Below the pieces are notes generated by a model. The model saw only the letters and a list, made by a program, of their open reading frames with translations, had not been told where the DNA came from and did no database searches. Positions 1-64,000 of a DNA stretch of 64,000 nucleotides are shown here, one piece after another. Numbering within the stretch: position 1 is the first letter of the stretch; each line of letters starts with the position of its first letter. The stretch is from NCBI GenBank assembly GCA_054601695.1, contig BAAHQB010000166.1, positions 310,001 to 374,000 on the forward strand. Reading direction: 5' to 3'. Source of the stretch: Amorphochlora amoebiformis (taxonomy: Eukaryota > Cercozoa > Chlorarachniophyceae). Position numbers and translations under genes: made by a program.

Positions 1-510
1 ACTAAGACATGCTGAATAATCTGATCCTAACCTTAACCCTAACCCTAACCCTAACCCTAACCCTAACCCTAACCCTAACCCTAACCGAGTCAATGGTCCT
101 AGGACTAAGACATGCTGAATAATCTGATCCTAACCCTAACCCTAACCCTAACCCTAACCCTAGCCCCTAACCCTAACCCTAACCCTAACCGAGTCAATGG
201 TCCTAGGACTAAGACATGCTGAATAATCTGATCCTAACCCTAACCCTAACCCTAACCCTAACCCTAACCCTAACCCTAACCCTAACCCTAACCGAGTCAA
301 TGGTCCTAGGACTAAGACATGCTGAATAATCTGATCCTAACCCTAACCCTAACCCTAACCCTAACCCTAACCCTAACCCTAACCCTAACCCTAACCCTAA
401 CCGAGTCAATGGTCCTAGGACTGAGACATGCTGAATAATCTGATCTTAACCCTAACCCTAACCCTAACCCTAACCCTACTCCTAACCTTAACCCTAACCC
501 ATGCGGATAT
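1..510. repeat. Subtelomeric array of CCCTAA repeats with a recurring spacer
   Basis: Runs of CCCTAA (3 to about 11 units, with variants such as CCTTAA and CCCTAG) alternate with a unique spacer of about 40 bp containing GAGTCAATGGTCCTAGGACT and CTGAATAATCTGATC. The spacer recurs about five times at a period near 100 bp. It carries no plausible exon. Because similar telomeric blocks occur throughout the window, inside introns, this array alone does not prove a chromosome end. Confidence 0.9.
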
Positions 511-566
511 GTAAACATATTTAGAAGTATTTTGCAAATATATGTAATATGTATATATGTATGTAT

Positions 567-629
<63 letters not shown>

Positions 630-630
630 C

Positions 631-8220
<7,590 letters not shown>

Positions 8221-8315
8221 GTTGTTTACGGAAAATCACCAAAATTCTGCCCCCGAGATGTCTTGAGATTTGTCGACGTAACCTACATGCCTGCAATTTA
8301 GCCTTGTCACTTAGA

Positions 8316-31939
<23,624 letters not shown>

Positions 31940-32761
31940 ATGTACTCATTATTCCCACTAACTTAATGTATCATATCTGACTTGGAAGAAGCTTAAGGGA
32001 CACTGACACGTGTAGCTTAAGGGACACTGACTAGACTGACACGTGTCGCTTAAGGGACACTGACATGTGTCTCTTAAGGGACACTGACACGTGTCTCTTA
32101 AGGGACACTGACATCGACAGCCGCATCTCTCTACTAGTCTAGTCTCCAGCTTGCACGACTCATGATACATTTTTGTTACATTAATAATTAGAATGATGGT
32201 AATCTAGGTAATTTTCTAAAATCAATCGATCATGCATTATCTAGATTATGTAAATCTAGAAGTGGCAAATCGCCACTTTTCTAGACTTTCTACATTTTTG
32301 TACAAAATTATATATACGTACGTAGGCTACATGTACTCAGATCTTCATCGCGTCGGGTATCTCAGAGTTGTTATATGGCCGAGATTACGCTCTAGACGGT
32401 GCCATAACTATCTAGCTAGTTATACTAGCTACGTCTAGTAGTACTAGCAGTAGCCCCGGGCTGAGTAGTGAGATTTCAATTTTCTAGATTTTATCTAGTT
32501 TATATTACTGATTCTAGCATCGAAAACTACAGTTATTACTAGTAATTAATGATTACCTGTAGAATTATCAGATTAGCATCGGTTAACAACACAAAGTCAT
32601 TTTTTCACTGATATAAAGTCAAGTATGATTCCTAGGATTCTTACAGCCTGCAACAACTAGTACAACTTCCAAGATTCCGACATAATCCCAAGCATATTGA
32701 ATCATTGCGATCTCTACAGTTTTACATTTGCAAGTCCCCGTAGCCACCCCCAGCACACCTC
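31940..32761. other. Intergenic region between convergent genes F and H, with a 24-bp minisatellite
   Basis: 31990-32115 holds about five units of CTTAAGGGACACTGACACGT. The rest is unique, stop-rich DNA with frequent CTAG. The 3' ends of gene F (plus) and gene H (minus) face each other across it. Confidence 0.7.
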
Positions 32762-37399
<4,638 letters not shown>

Positions 37400-37724
37400 C
37401 TCTTTTTTTCATTTTTAAATTACCTAAATTAAACTAACTCTTTGTATATCTTTGGGTAGAAACGCCAGATATTGGCATTACCTGAAACTGTTCTAATTAG
37501 AAACGTATACTTTAGGCCTTTATAACTAATTTTGAATCTTAAAATCAAATGAAACTGTGACAAACATACCTATATTCGCCTAAAGTTCAGTTTAGAGCAG
37601 GCTTTTATGTAGGGTACCAAAAAATTAAATTATTTAAGGGTTCCTGGTTCCCCTGTCACCGCCCTGTGAACCAGCTCCAACCCTTCCAAACCCCCACTCG
37701 GAAATAACGGGACATCCCTCGGAC

Positions 37725-37812
37725 ATAAAAGGGACATCGGGGGGACATTAATATTATTACGGTTCTAATACCAAGGGAGATGACGAGGGAATGGGGGCTG
37801 AGAGGGTTAGAC
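37725..37812 (+). promoter_or_regulatory. Third copy of the glycosyltransferase 5' region
   Basis: GGGACATCGGGGGGACATTA, TTACGGTTCTAATACCAAGG and GACGAGGGAATGG match the region before the ATG of gene C (50815-50912) and, in part, gene B. After the ATG the frame soon meets a stop, so only the upstream region and start context survive. It probably marks a duplication boundary or a dead copy. Confidence 0.55.
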
Positions 37813-38095
37813 TTGGGCCTTAGGTTTAAATTTGGGCTTAGGTTAAGGATTAGGATTAGAGTTTTTCCACTTTTAGGGTTAATGTATGTTTAGAGTTTTA
37901 GGGGATAGGGTTAGAGGTTAGGACGAAAAATAGGGTTGCGGTTTATTCATGTGTGTTATATTTTTTTTATGTGTACATACACGCACATTTATATATATTT
38001 ATAGACATATACATATACACACATAATATATATGTATATACATACATATTATATATCTATTCTACATATATATAGTGAAGTTGGATTATATCGCA

Positions 38096-38136
<41 letters not shown>

Positions 38137-38156
38137 CATATATATAAATATATATA

Positions 38157-38245
<89 letters not shown>

Positions 38246-38299
38246 CTTTGTGTCGCGGAATGTGGTTATGTGTGCATACAAAAATAGAATAAAATATAT

Positions 38300-38331
<32 letters not shown>

Positions 38332-38332
38332 G

Positions 38333-38363
<31 letters not shown>

Positions 38364-38370
38364 TACATAC

Positions 38371-38401
<31 letters not shown>

Positions 38402-38427
38402 AATATATATCATACGGTATTTAAATA

Positions 38428-38553
<126 letters not shown>

Positions 38554-38608
38554 GAGAGAGAGAGAACATATTATCGTATTTATTATAATTACACATGATT
38601 TCATAAGC

Positions 38609-38651
<43 letters not shown>

Positions 38652-39042
38652 CATATAGAGAATACATTATCATATTATTATAACTACATTGACTTTCAGC
38701 ATTCACTGGAAAAAACAGTATGTACGTATAAAGACAATACTCTCCACGCTCTTGACTCAGTTACAAGTTGTACATTAGGTTAAATTAGCTAAATTAGCGC
38801 AAAAGATTTCAAAGCATCGAATATGAACTAGATTAAACAACCAACAACATCCATCTGATCATGGCTAAGTTGAATGCTTAAATTATTAATAATATAGATT
38901 ATTACTAGTATCGATGTAGGGATTCTCATCCGCTAACCCTAATTGGCTAGTGCTTAGTCTAGTTACCAGAGTTACTGGAGATGTTATATATATATATATA
39001 TATATATATATACTAGATATACATACTAGATATATATATATG

Positions 39043-39091
<49 letters not shown>

Positions 39092-39260
39092 TGCGTGACA
39101 CGCACCCATAAATATATATATACTAGATATATAAATATATATATATATATATATACATATGTATTAGATATATCATGTATATTTAAACTCATTTATGGAC
39201 GTTGATATATATATATATATCTAGTATATATATATATTATATATATATATATATATCTAG

Positions 39261-39293
<33 letters not shown>

Positions 39294-39360
39294 GTATATA
39301 CTAGTATATATGCATGACTAGATATACTCTAATACTATAGTCTAGATAGTATATAACAAA

Positions 39361-39408
<48 letters not shown>

Positions 39409-39498
39409 TTACTAGTATATATGTATTACTAGACTGATAATTTTCTGTGTATATACAATACATATCATAAAACTCAAGATTTATATGCGAAGTCTGTG

Positions 39499-39559
<61 letters not shown>

Positions 39560-39626
39560 CACGCACAACGTTGCTTTTTCAGTAACCATAGTTCTCTCTC
39601 TCCCTTGTACGTATGTATTGGTCTCT

Positions 39627-39660
39627 TGCGCACGAACTTGCATTTACAGAAAGTCGGGGT
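39627..39660 (-). repeat. Donor-side copy of the last exon of gene B
   Basis: The segment GAACTTGCATTTACAGAAAG repeats part of exon 39824-39696 (minus-strand CKCKFVH region), just beyond its stop codon, followed by three TTAGGG units. Confidence 0.75.
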
Positions 39661-39695
39661 TAGGGTTAGGGTTAGGGTTAGTATCTATATCTATA

Positions 39696-50732
<11,037 letters not shown>

Positions 50733-50909
50733 TCCCTCGCTGTCCACCTTGGTGTTAGGACCGTAATAATAATAATAATAATTTCGTTAATTTATCGGGA
50801 ACAAATCACAGGCGTGGGACATCGGTGGGACATTCCGTATCACGGGACATCGGTGGGACATTGACGCTATCACGGTATATCTAATACCAAGGCATCGGAA
50901 CACGAGGGA
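50733..50909. promoter_or_regulatory. 177-bp shared promoter region of divergent genes B and C
   Basis: Lies between the start codons of gene B (50732, minus) and gene C (50910, plus). Both starts sit in GAGGGAATG. Each side carries ACGGT-CTAA-ACCAAGG about 30-40 bp before its ATG. The C side also has two GGGACATCGGTGGGACATT units. A TTATTATTATTATTACGG run is on the B side. No clear TATA box. Bidirectional promoter use is inferred from spacing. Confidence 0.65.
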
Positions 50910-60555
<9,646 letters not shown>

Positions 60556-60625
60556 GAATCTAGCTAGGTAGCATAGATAATTCATCGGCTTTAGTGAGAG
60601 AATCATTTGATTTATTTATAGTCAT

Positions 60626-60659
<34 letters not shown>

Positions 60660-61868
60660 CAATGACTATGCTATGATACGTACATACACAGAAACTTAGC
60701 TGTACATTAACGGTAGCTAAGTGAAGTTGGAACATAATTATTGACCCTAAAATTCTTCGAAATTACCTAGATTACTCTAGATTACTGGTATTTATTAGGT
60801 ATTCGACATTAACATAATTAATTATCCTGAAAAGAGAGACCTAGGAGACTCGTGAATATGACTAGTATAACATACTAGCATACTAGCATATGCATATATA
60901 TCTAGTATATAGCCTAGAATCTAGATAGTTATTCTGAAAAGAGAGAGTCGATGTAGAATCCTGTAGTACACTATTACAGTCTAGACAGTACTGAGACGCG
61001 TTGTAAAAGTAAATCCAAGTATGGTGAGCTATATATGACATATATATATATAAAAATGTATATATTTGCATACACTGTCTATACATACATATATACTATT
61101 TATGCATTCATGTCGGCGCTCACCATACTTGGATTTACTTTTACATGTGCAACGAGACGTATCTGGCTGTAGCTACGCCACAACCTGTACATTGGTTCCA
61201 ATACATCTAGACATGAGCTATAGATGAGCACATGTACTGCGGATTTCTAGTGGTACTCTAGTACTACTTGGCAGAGGAACCGTTACAGTTTAGCCTACTT
61301 AGCTCGATCCCAGCTACTAGAGCTAGTCAGAGACTACTAGACTCTAGATATCTCGAGACTAAGGACTAGAAGGACTGTGATCTAGGTGATAGTACTAGAG
61401 TATGCATGCGCGCGCGCATAGTCTAGGTACTGAGTTTGGCTAGCTTTATTTAGTCCATCTAGCAGATATTGTCCGATAAGTTCGATTTGACGACTGTACT
61501 TCCAGATAAATTTCTAAAATTTATAAATTTAATTTTGTGCAAATCTACAACCCTTAGCCTGCCTAGACGCTTGCTCTAGTAGCTAGAGATACATGTACTA
61601 GCTAGTCTCTGGAGTCTTGTGGCCAGGTGGTACATGAAAAGCATGAGTTTTAGATTCTTAGATATCTGATGTGACACGTGGCACAACAAAGCTTCTAATT
61701 CTGGTAATTGTTCCTAAACTTTCTAGACTTTAGAGCCTCGGTCTCAAGCAACTAGAGAAAGCTCTAAAAATTCTAGAATTCCGAAAAATATTTACTAGAT
61801 ATAACACAGAATGAATATGGATTTGCGTTATATATATATATATGTGTATACTTATATATATATATATA

Positions 61869-61947
<79 letters not shown>

Positions 61948-62012
61948 ATATACATGTATATGTAAATGAAATCTGCAATAATTTTGTACAGTCCTAAACG
62001 TGTGTCAGCGTC

Positions 62013-62100
<88 letters not shown>
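60556..62100. other. Intergenic region with a hairpin-forming inverted repeat
   Basis: Unique, stop-rich DNA rich in CTAG. At about 61003-61030 and 61117-61146 a 26-28-bp sequence (TAAAAGTAAATCCAAGTATG, then GTGAGC) occurs in inverted orientation about 90 bp apart. (TA)n at 61840-61950 and 62015-62100. No exon is supported. Confidence 0.6.
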
Positions 62101-62103
<3 letters not shown>

Positions 62104-62107
<4 letters not shown>

Positions 62108-62226
62108 CATCCTCCTTGTAGTATGCGGGGTATGCACAGCATGCGTGTTGTGATAGACCTCTTCGGTTAGTGAAATCCAATTTGCATGTGATGCATTTAA
62201 TGTGGTTAAAAGTTCGGGTAACGTTG
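62104..62226 (-). CDS. Zinc-finger-like exon
   Basis: An island open on the minus strand after CTCAG reads NHIKCITCKLDFTNRRGLSQ followed by HACCAYPAYYKEDA. The spacing C-x2-C-x12-H with GLSQH resembles C2H2 fingers found in mobile-element and nuclear proteins, but the second histidine position is replaced (HACCAYP), so the finger is atypical or degenerate. Its other exons were not identified. It could belong downstream of the gene at 62620-63932 if that stop is bypassed by splicing. (TA)n flanks both sides. Confidence 0.45.
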
Positions 62227-62244
62227 CTGAGTATACATATGTAC

Positions 62245-62283
<39 letters not shown>

Positions 62284-62619
62284 GAAATCAGAGTCTTATG
62301 CACATGAACACACATATGTCTCTCTCTATACATATATATATATATATATGTATATGTATGTATATGTATGTATATATATATATATATAATATATAACATA
62401 TATCATATATATATATATTATATATATATATATATACATATTTATATAATAAATATCCATACATTCGACAAAAAAACTACATCTTGTATCCACCAACGGA
62501 AAAAACAAAAACAAAAAAAAAATTGAAAAATCAAACGGCCCTAAAAATGTATTAAAAAAAAAAAAAATAAATTAGCTATGAACCGAGAAGGAAAAACATT
62601 TGTTTCCTTTCATTTACAC

Positions 62620-63670
62620 TCAGCTCATCTCCACCTTCTTGTCGATCTCTGTCCCTCCGTCACCCGCCACAACCTCGCCTAGCTTCTCCTCCTTTCCACC
62701 CTGAACCTCGCCAGTGGCATCACTCTTCTCCCGCACTATTGCTCTCCCCTTAGGCATTCGAACCTGGGATCCCTGGATCTGAGGGAGAGACCGACTGCTC
62801 TCGCTGTTCTTGGGAAGCGACGCGGGCACTCTCCGAAACGACTCAGTGGATTTCGAGCAGGACTGTCTGCCCACGTTCAGTTGGTGTTCCTCGCTTGTCC
62901 TCCTGAAAGTCAACTCCTTGGTCAACGGGGGTAGCTTCCTCATGGATGAGGGCTTCCTCAGAGGGATTCTGGCGAGCGCGCTCCCGGACGTTGATGCGAC
63001 GCCCTGGGGGAAAGTCTTCCGCGTGGTCGTAGCGGGGGAGGCCTCGGCGTCGTGGATGATGGGTGTATTCGAGCCGTTTTCCGGGTGAACGGAGCGGGAT
63101 GTGTTGTTGCCGACGGCATCTGATTTTTTTTTTTTTTTTGATTGTTGGGTATTATCTACACGTGTGCTGTATCTGGCTCATGTGTGTTGGTCCTATGATT
63201 GCGAAATATTCTCTCCCCCAACTCTCTCTCTCTCACGCTTTTTTTTCCCACAAAAATTATCGAAATACAATTCTGCCAGCCCGCATACACCCAAGATCAC
63301 GAAATAGACTCACTTCCCGTTGGCTTCGAGTTGGCGGACTGGAGGCTGAAACGCCTCGATGGCTGCATCCTGTGCGCGTTAAGGTCCGCCCGTTTCCGCC
63401 CATTTACGAGCATGACACTTCCGCGGCGAGTATTTTGGTCGACCCTGGCTGGGGACTTCTCTTGCAAGTCTTGGCTTCTGCAGCGATGGGTCTTGCCTTC
63501 TAGAATTAGGCTGAGGCTCAGGCTTTCAGGGTGTTGGGTTAGGTTTAGGGTTAGGGTGGGGTTTGGGTTAGGTTTAGGGTTAGGGTAGGGGTTAGAGGTT
63601 AAGAGCTAGCGTGATAGATGTGTCGTGTGGAGATGTAAGTGGGTAAATGTGGGAGAGACTAATGACCTGT

Positions 63671-63707
<37 letters not shown>

Positions 63708-63751
63708 CATTCTATACTTATGGCACACAAAACACACACTCCATGCAAACT

Positions 63752-63783
<32 letters not shown>

Positions 63784-63932
63784 CACATATCTATCTTCAC
63801 CTTCTATTCGAACTCCGTGAAGCCTGGAGGTTGGGCTGGACCGCCGTTGGCGACGAGCAGGAAGGGAGAGTCCGCTGACTGAGCGGCCAGGTGTAGTCGT
63901 GGTAAATCTGCTGGCAGTGGGACAATCAGAGC
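62620..63932 (-). CDS. Three-exon gene of unknown function, basic and Ser-rich
   Basis: Exons 63932-63801, 63499-63314 and 63119-62620 join in phase with good signals (donors GAAG/GTGAAG and GGGAA/GTGAGT; acceptors TTCTAG and AATCAG) and end at TGA. The last exon is open for 166 codons. Composition is rich in Ser, Arg, Lys, Thr and Pro (RRFSLQSANSKPTG, RRVPASLPKNSESS), ending in a charged tail (EVQGGKEEKLGEV, TEIDKKVEMS). No domain is recognised; it may be a disordered protein. The first exon is also open in another frame (HLAAQSADSPFLLVANGG), so its frame is less certain. No start codon is identified. The region is GC-richer than the rest of the window. Confidence 0.55.
63535..63600. repeat. 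Degenerate TTAGGG repeats in an intron
   Basis: GGGTTAGGTTTAGGGTTAGG-type units between exons 63932-63801 and 63499-63314 of the minus-strand gene, so another telomeric block falls in a predicted intron. Confidence 0.75.
63675..63785. repeat. Two (TA)n tracts in an intron
   Basis: (TA)n at 63675-63705 and 63752-63782, separated by a short unique piece. Both lie between predicted exons 63932-63801 and 63499-63314. Confidence 0.85.
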
Positions 63933-64000
63933 CTAAGGACGATATTTCGGAGGGTTAGGGTTAAGTTTGTCAGGATTATATATATATATATATATATATA

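Noticed and set aside
1-510. A true chromosome end at the left edge
   Set aside because: Similar arrays occur throughout the window inside genes and the repeat is interrupted by spacers, so a terminus cannot be concluded from sequence alone.
209-518. Leu-Gly and Arg-Val repeat frames
   Set aside because: Direct translations of telomere-type repeats.
62810-63088. Plus-strand 92-codon frame MGSDAGTLRNDSVDFEQ...
   Set aside because: Antisense to the last exon of the minus-strand gene, which has matched splice phases and a longer open frame.

Overview
This is AT-rich nuclear DNA of a eukaryote. It has GT-AG introns and interspersed blocks of the telomere-type repeat TTAGGG/CCCTAA. I cannot name the organism. 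At first sight the window is almost all (TA)n, CT/GA tracts and telomeric repeats, and most long open frames are translations of those repeats. Between them lie short unique islands of 36-450 bp that behave as exons: they have AG acceptors and GT donors, reading phases that agree from island to island, and several occur as paralogous copies with identical lengths. I joined them by hand into gene models. No alignment, RNA or database search was possible, so exon calls rest on splice signals, phase and paralogy.

Layout. 1-510 is a subtelomeric array. Gene A (about 631-6370, minus) is the 5' half of a glycosyltransferase-like gene that runs into that array. Gene F (about 8316-31939, plus) is a 23.6-kb fucosyltransferase-like gene of more than 20 tiny exons. 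It has a possible membrane anchor, a Pro/Asn/Gln-rich stem, an HVRxGD-type motif and a GTFTSS-type motif. Its introns are microsatellites, CT tracts and telomeric repeats. Gene H (32762-37399, minus) is a ten-exon alpha/beta hydrolase (DUF900-like) with HGFN and HSMGS motifs. Genes B (39696-50732, minus) and C (50910-60555, plus) are int head-to-head paralogs of gene A, with start codons 177 bp apart, forming a diverged palindrome. After a unique spacer come a zinc-finger-like exon (62104-62226, minus) and a three-exon gene of unknown function (62620-63932, minus).

The identifiable proteins suggest a surface or secretory glycosylation neighbourhood: three glycosyltransferase-like paralogs, a fucosyltransferase-like protein and a hydrolase. 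That theme is inferred from motifs.

The most striking pattern is that most exons adjoin incomplete copies of their own edges. Acceptor-side copies always lie upstream of the intact exon and donor-side copies always lie downstream, with (TA)n between. This is what repeated tandem duplication across splice junctions would leave behind. It multiplies splice sites and appears to drive intron growth here.
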